From Dysgonamonadaceae bacterium (GTDB lineage: Bacteria; Bacteroidota; Bacteroidia; Bacteroidales; Azobacteroidaceae), in assembly GCA_031282925.1 (NCBI GenBank), contig JAITCT010000338.1:1-6184 (forward strand): a stretch of DNA of 6,184 nucleotides. Reading direction: 5' to 3'. Under the pieces are notes generated by a model, which was given only the letters and a program-made list of their open reading frames with translations, did no database searches and was not told the DNA's origin. Numbering within the stretch: the first letter of the stretch is position 1; every line of letters begins with the position of its first letter. Below, in pieces: positions 1 through 5,543 of this stretch. The translations under genes and the position numbers were made by a program.

Positions 1-379
1 CTCACCGCTAATTTCCGGAACCTGTCCATGAAAAAACTGCCTTTTGTGCGTGAAGCTGCCCGGGCAACCTGAACGATAATCGCCCGCAGGTGTTTGTTGC
101 CTTTGGTGGTGGCGGTACTCTTAAATTTTCCGGCGCTCTCATCATTTCCCGGATGCAGTCCCGTCCATCCGGTAAGTACGGAATATCCCGTATCGGAATC
201 CGGTATGTGGCGGTGCTTTCCATCGCTGCTTTTTTCACTTTTTCCGGCTTCAAATATTCGCCCGGGGAACGAATCGATACGGCCGTTGTCGAAAATTCTT
301 TTACTGCGGAATAATTTTTCCCGCCGTATATGGCACAAAATATCGTATCTTTGTGCACATCCAAACCTGATGGCTTCAT
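1..379 (-). pseudogene. IS110-family transposase remnant, internally deleted and frameshifted, cut by window edge
   Basis: This is what remains of an IS110-family (DEDD) transposase, the enzyme that moves such elements with a guide (bridge) RNA. Reading from the ATG at 379, about 66 codons match the family N-terminus: GLDVHKDTIFCAI holds the first catalytic Asp (residue 7) and AMEST the Glu (54). Near 177-186 the match stops. The C-terminal transposase domain then continues in a different frame: GWTGLHPGNDESAGKF, KGNKHLRAIIVQVARAA and MDRFRKLAV can be read from about 173 down to 3. Roughly the middle half of the usual ~350-400 residues is therefore missing, including the remaining catalytic Asp residues, and the halves are out of frame. 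The N-terminal part also carries changes at normally conserved sites (ESTATYRIPIRD where relatives have ESTGTYWIPIWD). It cannot make an active transposase. The 3' end lies beyond the left edge. Confidence 0.88.
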
Positions 380-411
380 ATCTTTTTTGATTATGATGAT
401 TTAATTCCATT

Positions 412-419
412 CAAAGGTA
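412..419 (-). promoter_or_regulatory. Probable promoter -7 box of the IS110 transposase
   Basis: On the minus strand the sequence reads TACCTTTG, an exact match to the Bacteroidota -7 consensus TAnnTTTG, and ends 32 nt before the transposase ATG. No TTTG -33 box is visible at the expected distance. It would still transcribe the dead transposase remnant. Confidence 0.5.
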
Positions 420-492
420 CGAAAATATTGGGTTTAGTTTTTTTTGATTAAATCTGTCGCGATGGATACCCACCCTCGCCTGTTTTTATTCG

Positions 493-527
493 TTTGTGTG
501 TAAATTGAGGTTTTTATGCTATCTTTG
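493..527 (+). promoter_or_regulatory. Promoter of the 433-residue unknown gene
   Basis: TATCTTTG at 520-527 matches the Bacteroidota -7 box TAnnTTTG. TTTG at 493-496 is a possible -33 box, but the 23-nt spacer is a few bases longer than usual. The ATG follows 21 nt after the -7 box, so the leader would be very short. The bases before the ATG are A-rich with no Shine-Dalgarno sequence, normal for this phylum. Confidence 0.6.
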
Positions 528-547
528 CTTTTGAAAAAAACACTGCC

Positions 548-1849
548 ATGTCAAGGAAAAAGAAAAAAGTCAATTTGTATGCGCAACAGAAATTGCAGGC
601 TGTGCAACACAAAAAACAGTTCATGGAACGGCTGCGCAGAATCTGCATGCTTATCGGCGACGGCGAATCACTGTTCGATTTACTGCCTGCGTACATACGC
701 GACACTCTCTACGAAGTCCGCAATATTACGCTCAAAATCAGAGTGGAAAAAGGAACAAAAATCACCAAACGGTTCGTCAAAATCCTGTACGGACACGTGG
801 AACAGGAAATGAAAAGCAAAATGATGGACCTGATGATTGCCGGCGCGGTCAAACAGGTCAACCTTGCGGAGTATCATCAACTGATTTATCCGCTCGAAAT
901 CATCCTGGCGAACTGCCCAGAATTTACCGGAAAGGAAAAATTCAACGCTTTCTACCTCAACTGGCAGGAACGGAACAAGAAGTTCTACCAGGAACTTATC
1001 TGCGTCATCCACAACGCCTGCTATACTTATTGCGACCTGAGCAAGCGGGCGCTGTACACCTATACGTTTGAAGTGGAACGTACGCGGATATTGCATGACA
1101 ATAAATACTATGACGGCAAGGGTTATCATATCATCACACTGGGTCTCTATCCTTTGGATGTACGCTACGTTACGATAGACGGCAATCGCCGCCCGGTTGT
1201 ACAGGTGGGTGAAATCATTCACAACCAAAACACATCCGAACTGAGGCCAACTACCGTGCCGCTGAAACGGTTGCGCCCGAAAGATCCGGACGGACGCAGG
1301 AAAATCCCCGTTTACGTACAGCAACATGCCGTTGACCGCATCATGCAGAGAGCCTACTGCGTCTTCCCCGGCAGCGTTCCTTCGCTTATTGACAAAGCTT
1401 TTCTGGATAAACGTAAAATCATCCGCGAAGGCAACAATCGATACCTCGTAGAATGTTATTCTTTCGAGATAAAAATAGGTTACTTCGTGGGCATGTTCAT
1501 TGACGGGATATTTGTGATACTCACCTTTCTCCTCCTTACGCACAGCGGTACGCCCGAAGGACGAAAACTTGCCGAACTCACCGGATTGCAGCGGGATGAC
1601 ATTTCTTTCCTCGCCATTGACGATCTCAAGACGCTCATCAATTCGGATCTTATGAGCGATGAACGCATTACACAGATATTCATTGACGCCGGCTGCGAAT
1701 CCATCCTTGATATGAATTTCCAGTTGAACGTTTACGGCGACTATCCATGGCTGCAGGACGAGACCAAGCAAAATTCCGAACTCTCGAAACTGATTGCCGA
1801 ATACATACAGCAGGGCGACACCGACGAGGAATATTTCGAGAACGAATGA
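548..1849 (+). CDS. Conserved-looking hypothetical protein, 433 aa, possible RelE/DUF4258-like C-terminal domain
   Basis: I do not recognise this protein and assign no function. It is probably cytoplasmic: no signal peptide, a lysine-rich start (MSRKKKK), and a charged, largely helical first half (about 10-170). Residues 185-225 look like beta strands (ITLGLYPLDVRYVTIDG, RPVVQVGE). Residues 257-345 form a distinct block: a HAVDRIMQR helix (H260, R264, R268), then strands RYLVECYSFEIKIGYFVGMFIDGIFVI and a THSGTPEGRKL segment. An H-A-x-x-R-x-x-x-R helix followed by strands recalls DUF4258 and related RelE/ParE-fold proteins; this is a weak inference. The run around 311-330 is very hydrophobic but reads better as buried strands than as a lone membrane helix. 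The tail is acidic (DTDEEYFENE). The ATG at 548 is favoured because a good promoter ends 21 nt before it. The gene appears monocistronic, with a strong palindrome one base after its stop. Confidence 0.85.
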   Translation: MSRKKKKVNLYAQQKLQAVQHKKQFMERLRRICMLIGDGESLFDLLPAYIRDTLYEVRNITLKIRVEKGTKITKRFVKILYGHVEQEMKSKMMDLMIAGAVKQVNLAEYHQLIYPLEIILANCPEFTGKEKFNAFYLNWQERNKKFYQELICVIHNACYTYCDLSKRALYTYTFEVERTRILHDNKYYDGKGYHIITLGLYPLDVRYVTIDGNRRPVVQVGEIIHNQNTSELRPTTVPLKRLRPKDPDGRRKIPVYVQQHAVDRIMQRAYCVFPGSVPSLIDKAFLDKRKIIREGNNRYLVECYSFEIKIGYFVGMFIDGIFVILTFLLLTHSGTPEGRKLAELTGLQRDDISFLAIDDLKTLINSDLMSDERITQIFIDAGCESILDMNFQLNVYGDYPWLQDETKQNSELSKLIAEYIQQGDTDEEYFENE

Positions 1850-1850
1850 A

Positions 1851-1878
1851 GTAGGGACAAAACATGTTTTGCCCCTAC
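1851..1878. repeat. 28-bp near-perfect palindrome after the stop codon; possible terminator
   Basis: Two 14-nt arms pair at 13 of 14 positions with no separate spacer: GTAGGGACAAAACA against TGTTTTGCCCCTAC. The only mismatch is A1857 opposite C1872. It starts one base after the TGA of the upstream gene. No T-run follows, so it is not a classical intrinsic terminator. Palindromes of the type GTAGGGGCAAAA...TTTTGCCCCTAC are, from memory, common dispersed repeats in bacterial genomes, so this may be a repeat copy that also stabilises or ends the transcript. Confidence 0.6.
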
Positions 1879-1909
1879 ATTTCCGGCACAGCCGTTTATG
1901 AAAAAACAT

Positions 1910-1963
1910 TGTCATTCCCGCGCGGCGGGAATCTCCCGAAACAAACACAAACCCGCAATGACA
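1910..1963. repeat. REP-like palindromic intergenic repeat (GTCATTCCCGC type)
   Basis: A perfect 8-bp hairpin, ATTCCCGC (1914-1921) with GCGGGAAT (1925-1932) and a 3-nt loop, sits inside a wider inverted pair TGTCATT (1910-1916) and AATGACA (1957-1963). The core GTCATTCCCGCG...GCGGGAATC resembles a dispersed palindromic repeat found in many unrelated bacterial genomes. The right end CGCAATGAC (1954-1962) recurs at 5154-5162, suggesting related copies in both gaps. The remaining bases to 2083 hold no gene I can support. Confidence 0.5.
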
Positions 1964-2083
1964 GGGTTATTCCGGATTCAGGAGAAGTTCACAACATGGC
2001 AGCCGTGGAAATCAACAGTGCAGAAATGACGGGCTTCACAACCGCACTGCGACAATTTGAAATGTATTTGGGGAGCGGATAAA

Positions 2084-2115
2084 TTTTAACTACCTGAATA
2101 TTTTTTATATATTTG
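2084..2115 (+). promoter_or_regulatory. Promoter of the lnb operon
   Basis: TATATTTG at 2108-2115 is an exact TAnnTTTG -7 box. TTTT at 2084-2087 is a near match to the TTTG -33 box with a 20-nt spacer, within the usual range. The lnb ATG lies 24 nt after the -7 box. The leader is AT-rich with no Shine-Dalgarno sequence. Confidence 0.65.
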
Positions 2116-2139
2116 TGGCTGAATCTTCAATTTTAAATT

Positions 2140-3384
2140 ATGAACCGTCAAAGTTTTGAGAGCATCCGTAAATATTTTTACCCTCTGAAACGTTCCCTTT
2201 TTTCCGGACTGCTCCTCTGTTTCCCCTCTCTTCTGCAATCGCAAACAAACAGTGATTTGCAGGTAAGTTTATTAACGGTCATGCCCCGTTCAAAAGCCGT
2301 CTATACGATTTACGGACACACGGCTTTGCGTTTGTACGACCCTGTGCGGCCTGTGGATATGGTTTTGAATTGGGGAACTTTCGATTCGGACAAGCCGAAT
2401 TTTATATACCACTTCCTGCTGGGCGAAACGGATTATTTCCTGAGCGCAACGTCCGCCCGACATTTTATATCTGCCTACAAAGCAGGAAATTCTACCGTCG
2501 TCGAACAGGTACTGAATATTCCCGACAGCCTGAAAACCTCCCTGCTGCAAATGTTGGATACCTGCCTCCAACCCGAAAATGTCGAATACCGTTACAATAT
2601 TTTTTTCGATAACTGTACGACGCGCCCCCGCGATATTATCGAAAAAATTTGCGGCGGAACATTAATTTATCCCAAACAGAATGAACCGGTTACAATCCGG
2701 AAATCAGTGCATGGCTGCACGGAACATTATCCCTGGATGGAATTTGGAATTGACCTGCTAATCGGAAACGGCGCCGATTCGCTGATTTCCCGGCGCACCG
2801 AAATGTTCTTGCCCGAAAGATTAATGAATCTTTTAAACCGATCGTTTGTCAAAACGACCGGCGGAACGGAATATCCGGTGGTACTTTCCGAAAAAACCGT
2901 TTTACAGTCGGAAGATGATAGCCATGCAAAAAATATTTCCCCGCTCACAAAGCCGGTTGCCGTAAGCGCCTTTGTATTCCTTGTTTATTTAATTCTGACA
3001 ATTATCCCTTACCGTTCTCCGTTCACCCTTCACCCTTCACCCAATTATCCGTTCGCCTGCCTGTTTTTGCTTGCCGGGCTTGGCGGATGCATCATTGCCG
3101 GGCTTGTCTTTTTGTCGAAGCATCCCTGCACTTCGCCCAACTGGAACATCGTCTGGCTGCACCCTTTGCACTTGATTGGCTTTGCAGGTTTCCTGGTCAG
3201 GAAACTGTATCCCCTGTTTCGTTGGTATCATACCGTAAATTTTGTACTTTTGTCGGGATTTTTATTGGGATGGCATTGGATTCCCCAGGAATTAAACGCG
3301 GCTTTTATCCCGCTCGCCGGCAGTTTATGGCTTGTTTCGGGGTATCAGGTTTTAAGAAAGAAAAATGTTAAAAACAAAAAGTAA
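2140..3384 (+). CDS. lnb: Lnb-type lipoprotein N-acyltransferase (DUF4105 family)
   Basis: Lnb adds the third acyl chain to the N-terminal cysteine of lipoproteins in Bacteroidota, a job done by Lnt in Proteobacteria (family knowledge). The 414 residues show the expected plan. A hydrophobic anchor or signal (about 18-33) is followed by a periplasmic DUF4105 domain (about 38-235) containing YTIYGHTALRLYDP (His60), WGTFDS, PNFIYHFLLG, DYFLS and YRYNIFFDNCTTRPRDIIE (Cys159). Cys159 and His60 are the likely catalytic pair. The C-terminal part has about five membrane segments (roughly 272-290, 305-325, 337-353, 364-380, 388-403), with SKHPCTSPNWNIVWLHPLHL between two of them as in relatives. The ATG at 2140 is the only start that keeps the signal segment and is 24 nt from a good promoter. 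The end overlaps the next gene by 20 nt. A triple TTCACCC repeat lies in the first membrane loop. Family assignment is firm; the exact acyl reaction is inferred from homology. Confidence 0.85.
   Translation: MNRQSFESIRKYFYPLKRSLFSGLLLCFPSLLQSQTNSDLQVSLLTVMPRSKAVYTIYGHTALRLYDPVRPVDMVLNWGTFDSDKPNFIYHFLLGETDYFLSATSARHFISAYKAGNSTVVEQVLNIPDSLKTSLLQMLDTCLQPENVEYRYNIFFDNCTTRPRDIIEKICGGTLIYPKQNEPVTIRKSVHGCTEHYPWMEFGIDLLIGNGADSLISRRTEMFLPERLMNLLNRSFVKTTGGTEYPVVLSEKTVLQSEDDSHAKNISPLTKPVAVSAFVFLVYLILTIIPYRSPFTLHPSPNYPFACLFLLAGLGGCIIAGLVFLSKHPCTSPNWNIVWLHPLHLIGFAGFLVRKLYPLFRWYHTVNFVLLSGFLLGWHWIPQELNAAFIPLAGSLWLVSGYQVLRKKNVKNKK
3022..3042 (+). repeat. Three tandem TTCACCC units inside lnb
   Basis: Three perfect 7-bp copies (3022-3028, 3029-3035, 3036-3042) follow directly on a related CCGTTCTCCG stretch. 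They encode the FTLHPSPN part of the loop after the first C-terminal membrane segment. Gain or loss of one unit would shift the reading frame. TTCACC-rich filler like this is more usual in intergenic DNA of Bacteroidota (from memory). Confidence 0.9.
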
Positions 3385-4954
3385 AGTACAATGGCTCGCT
3401 TCCCTGTTCGCCGTCCTGACGGTGGCGGGAGTGCGCGCACAACACAGCGCAGAGCCGCCCAAACTGGTAATCAGCATCGTGATAGATCAGTTACGGGGCG
3501 ACTACCTGCAATATTTCAGCCCGACTTTCGGCGAAAAAGGTTTCAAACGCTTGATGAACGAAGGAATAGTTTATCACCGCATGGATTTCGGGTTTCCCAA
3601 CGTGGGGCAGGCCTCATCCGTCGCTACCGTTTTTACCGGCGCTTATCCTTATTTTCACGGCATTGTAGCCGACAAAAAGATGGATTTTGAACATCTCCGG
3701 GAAGTTTCCATCCTTTATGACGACGCCTGCCTCGGCAATTATACCACCGGACGGTTCTCGCCTTTGGCTTTGCTGAGTTCCACGATAACCGACGAATTGA
3801 AAACCGAAACCGGCGAAGTATCGCAGGTTTATGCGATAGCGCCCAATGCCGAAGAAGCAATCCTGTCGACAGGGAAATCCGGCGATGCGGCGTTTTGGCC
3901 GGACGATTACAGCGGGAACTGGGCTACAACAACTTACTACAAAAATATTCCCTGGTATATAGACCGTTACAATACGGAACATGCGCCTGCCGACCAGCCC
4001 GACCGGGTGTGGACGCCGGCGCTGGCTTCCTGCAACGGCTTCCCTTATGCGGTGAATAACCGGCCTTTCAGGCACACGATTTCCGGAAATGATAAAGACA
4101 AATTCCTGAAATTAAAACAAACGCCTTTTATTAATACGGAAATTACCGGTTTGGCCGGCGTTTTCTTCGAATATGCCGGTTTCGGAAAACGGGGCTGTCC
4201 CGATTTTTTATCGCTTACTTATTATGCAGGGGACTACAAACCAAATAATTCCCGCGAATGGGGATGGGAAATACAGGACACGTATTATCGCCTGGATAAG
4301 GAAATTGAAAAACTGCTGGAAATGGCGGATAAAAACGTAGGACTTAAAAATGTGCTGGTAGTGCTGACTTCCACCGGTTATTACGACCGTAAGGAAAAGC
4401 GCAGGCCTGCCGGGGAATTTTATCCGAACCGTTGCACGGCTTTGCTCAACATGTACCTGATGGCCGTTTACGGTTCGGGCAATTGGGTAAAAGGATATTA
4501 CAACGGACAAATTTACCTGAACAAAACACTGGTAGAAGAGCAACAAGTTGACTGGAACGGGATTTTGCGGAAATCCGCCGATTTCATATCTCGATTCAGC
4601 GGCATTCAGGATGTAACGGTTGCCGGGCAGGGGTCTGTCAATGACATCGGAAGAGCGGGCGATTTCCAACGGGGTATGCACAAAAACATCAGCGGCGATT
4701 TGTTTCTCGAATTGCAGCCCGGCTGGACGGAAGCTTATGAAAATCAAACCGGTAAACCGGATTACAGGCAAATCAATTCCGTCTTTTCCCCCTTATTGAT
4801 CTGGGGAGTAAATATTAAAAAAGCGGACGTTTACCGGAAAATCCGGGCAACGGAAATAGCGCCCACGCTTGCGTTCATAATGCGCATCCATCCGCCTGAT
4901 GCGTGCAGGGAAGCGCCTTTGGAGGAATTTATAGGGATGAATGCCAAACAATAA
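3365..4954 (+). CDS. Secreted alkaline-phosphatase-superfamily protein, probably catalytically inactive
   Basis: A 529-residue exported protein with the fold of the alkaline phosphatase/phosphodiesterase superfamily. A signal peptide (about 1-25, ending VRA-Q) leads to PKLVISIVIDQLRGDYL, which keeps the first metal-ligand Asp (D41). Next come GFKRLMNEG and VFTGAYPYFHGI, and a C-terminus typical of the family: SPLLIWGVNIKKADVYRKIRATEIAPTLAFIMRI, then LEEF. The active site looks dismantled. The strand that should read T-D-x-x-G-H is LSLTYYAGDY (283-291). The later Asp-His of L-T-x-D-H-G is LTSTGYYD (334-341). The last His before the SPLLIWG strand is absent (YRQINSVFSPL). The segment before TGAYP has no clear nucleophile threonine, although S84 and S85 are near. 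I infer a binding or structural role in the periplasm. It starts inside lnb (20-nt overlap), so the pair is probably translationally coupled. Its partner or ligand is unknown. Confidence 0.82.
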   Translation: MLKTKSKVQWLASLFAVLTVAGVRAQHSAEPPKLVISIVIDQLRGDYLQYFSPTFGEKGFKRLMNEGIVYHRMDFGFPNVGQASSVATVFTGAYPYFHGIVADKKMDFEHLREVSILYDDACLGNYTTGRFSPLALLSSTITDELKTETGEVSQVYAIAPNAEEAILSTGKSGDAAFWPDDYSGNWATTTYYKNIPWYIDRYNTEHAPADQPDRVWTPALASCNGFPYAVNNRPFRHTISGNDKDKFLKLKQTPFINTEITGLAGVFFEYAGFGKRGCPDFLSLTYYAGDYKPNNSREWGWEIQDTYYRLDKEIEKLLEMADKNVGLKNVLVVLTSTGYYDRKEKRRPAGEFYPNRCTALLNMYLMAVYGSGNWVKGYYNGQIYLNKTLVEEQQVDWNGILRKSADFISRFSGIQDVTVAGQGSVNDIGRAGDFQRGMHKNISGDLFLELQPGWTEAYENQTGKPDYRQINSVFSPLLIWGVNIKKADVYRKIRATEIAPTLAFIMRIHPPDACREAPLEEFIGMNAKQ

Positions 4955-4986
4955 TTGAAAATGGAAAATTGATAATTGACAATTAA
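4955..4986. repeat. AT-rich AATTGA filler repeat after the operon
   Basis: AATTGA occurs three times (4953-4958, overlapping the stop codon; 4967-4972; 4974-4979), and the last copy forms a short inverted pair AATTG-A-CAATT (4974-4984). Such AATTGA-rich strings are common intergenic filler in Bacteroidota (from memory). The small hairpin lacks G+C and is a poor terminator candidate. Confidence 0.5.
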
Positions 4987-5004
4987 GGGAATTACTCAAC
5001 CGCA

Positions 5005-5166
5005 CTGCGTCATTGCTGTAAAAGTCAAATAATTTATTACATGTTTAAGCGTTTAGCAGGCGGGATATTTACCGATAGCGGACAGATAAATCATCATAAT
5101 TTATTTTTGCGCCCCGGAATTTGAAAAAATGAGAACGGGTGAAATAAACAAATCGCAATGACGCAG
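5005..5166. repeat. 12-bp inverted repeat enclosing 138 bp
   Basis: CTGCGTCATTGC (5005-5016) is the exact reverse complement of GCAATGACGCAG (5155-5166). The GCAATGAC core also occurs at 1955-1962 in the other repeat-bearing gap and was not noticed in any gene here. The arms could be ends of a small decayed element or two REP-like units facing each other. The enclosed DNA is AT-rich and shows no gene. Confidence 0.45.
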
Positions 5167-5185
5167 CGAATTTGAAGATAATTTG

Positions 5186-5348
5186 GGTTAATTCTTTTTT
5201 TGAGGTGCTGTTTTTTATTGCCATTCAATCCCATCAGAGATTAAAGTCCGGTAGAAAGAGTAATTCCCCGTACAGCACCCCGCATGGCGTTAGTATTGTG
5301 CACAGTATCGTTGCAATAAAAAATAACGCCTCAAAAAAAGAATTAACC
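5186..5348. repeat. 163-bp element with 36-nt inverted arms (MITE-like, invertible segment or RNA hairpin)
   Basis: The left arm (5186-5221) and right arm (5313-5348) are inverted copies matching at 33 of 36 positions: the outer 20 nt are identical (GGTTAATTC, then seven T, then GAGG), the inner 11 nt are identical (six T, then ATTGC), and three transitions lie in the 5 nt between. In a plus-strand RNA two of the three mismatches become G-U pairs, leaving only C5208 opposite A5326 unpaired. The 91-nt centre contains a TGTGCACA palindrome (5297-5304) and no full TAnnTTTG promoter box on either strand. AATTT lies just outside both ends (5180-5184 and 5349-5353, with one extra G on the left) and could be a target duplication. 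I do not recognise the element. Confidence 0.85.
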
Positions 5349-5356
5349 AATTTTTA

Positions 5357-5395
5357 TTTGTTTGCGTGTTATTTAAAAAATTTCGTGTATATTTG
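5357..5395 (+). promoter_or_regulatory. Promoter of the surface-protein gene
   Basis: TATATTTG at 5388-5395 matches the -7 consensus exactly. Adjacent TTTG boxes at 5357-5360 and 5361-5364 are -33 candidates; the nearer has a 23-nt spacer, somewhat long, the same as in the promoter at 493-527. A short inverted pair ATTTG-TGCG-CAAAT (5391-5404) overlaps the start region and could be an operator (speculative). Transcription would leave a leader of about 140 nt before the ATG. No other TAnnTTTG box lies nearer to the gene. Confidence 0.55.
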
Positions 5396-5543
5396 TGCGC
5401 AAATTAAAGTGCGGAAATCAGGAACGTTTCTCATCCACGCGGAAACAGACACGGGAAACACGGAGTTGTTTATTGAACGTGTTTGGATTTGTGGTATTTA
5501 TGTGTATATAAACTTAAAACTGTAAAAATTAATAATTCTAAAA

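Larger units (their letters stand above)
1..450 (-). mobile_element. Decayed IS110-family insertion sequence (outer boundary uncertain)
   Basis: The transposase remnant plus its upstream non-coding end make up a relic of an IS110-type element. IS110 elements usually lack clear terminal inverted repeats and encode their bridge RNA in the non-coding DNA beside the transposase gene, so any surviving guide RNA would lie upstream of the start codon, at about 380-500. I see no inverted repeats or target duplication that fix the boundary; 450 is only a guess within the AT-rich spacer before the next gene's promoter. Confidence 0.4.
4955..5543. other. 589-bp repeat-rich intergenic region with no convincing gene
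   Basis: From left to right it holds AT-rich filler (4955-4986), a 13-bp stretch CAACCGCACTGCG (4997-5009) also present at 2039-2051, a 12-bp inverted repeat (5005-5016 and 5155-5166), an isolated TATTTTTG that fits the -7 consensus but has no -33 partner (5102-5109), the 36-nt inverted-repeat element (5186-5348), a promoter (5357-5395) and a leader of about 140 nt. After 5109 only a 10-codon ORF (5129-5161) could be translated. A longer open frame (5172-5525) runs straight through the repeat element and the promoter and is not credible as a gene. Confidence 0.6.

Noticed and set aside
346..353. TATCTTTG on the plus strand, an apparent promoter box
   Set aside because: It is the complement of the codons for the conserved transposase segment HKDT, so the match is explained by coding, and no plus-strand gene follows closely.
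90..390. Two plus-strand open frames across the transposase remnant
   Set aside because: Both are antisense to sequence that clearly encodes IS110 transposase pieces on the minus strand, and neither gives a recognisable protein.
459..490. Small GC-rich hairpin (GCGATGG...CCA...TCGC) followed by TTTTTATT, terminator-like
   Set aside because: The stem is only 4 plus 3 bp with a bulge, and no plus-strand gene ends upstream that would need it.
680..1948. 422-codon open frame on the minus strand opposite the 433-residue gene
   Set aside because: It is antisense to a gene with its own promoter, has no start signals, extends into the palindromic repeats, and its translation has a rare-codon-like composition with no family resemblance. 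It is a shadow of the plus-strand codon pattern.
1996..2082. 28-codon ORF (MAAVEINSAEM...) with AGGAGAA 8 nt before its ATG
   Set aside because: Shine-Dalgarno sequences are little used in this phylum, no promoter box precedes it closely, the frame is open upstream through the repeats, and the peptide is not recognised. It might be a real short ORF or a gene remnant, but support is too thin.
3614..4771. Minus-strand open frames of 75-187 codons opposite the phosphatase-like gene
   Set aside because: They lie antisense within a well-supported gene and show no motif, promoter or start context of their own.
5102..5131. TATTTTTG box followed by a 10-codon ORF (5129-5161)
   Set aside because: No -33 partner is present, the ORF is tiny and ends in the 12-bp repeat. 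It could be the start of a gene disrupted by a repeat, but nothing further supports that.
5222..5312. Possible promoter inside the inverted-repeat element (TAGTATTG at 5291-5298)
   Set aside because: It differs from TAnnTTTG at one core position and has no -33 box, so a classical invertible promoter cannot be claimed.
5172..5525. 117-codon plus-strand open frame
   Set aside because: It spans both arms of the inverted-repeat element and the surface-protein promoter, and its translation is low-complexity and matches nothing I know.
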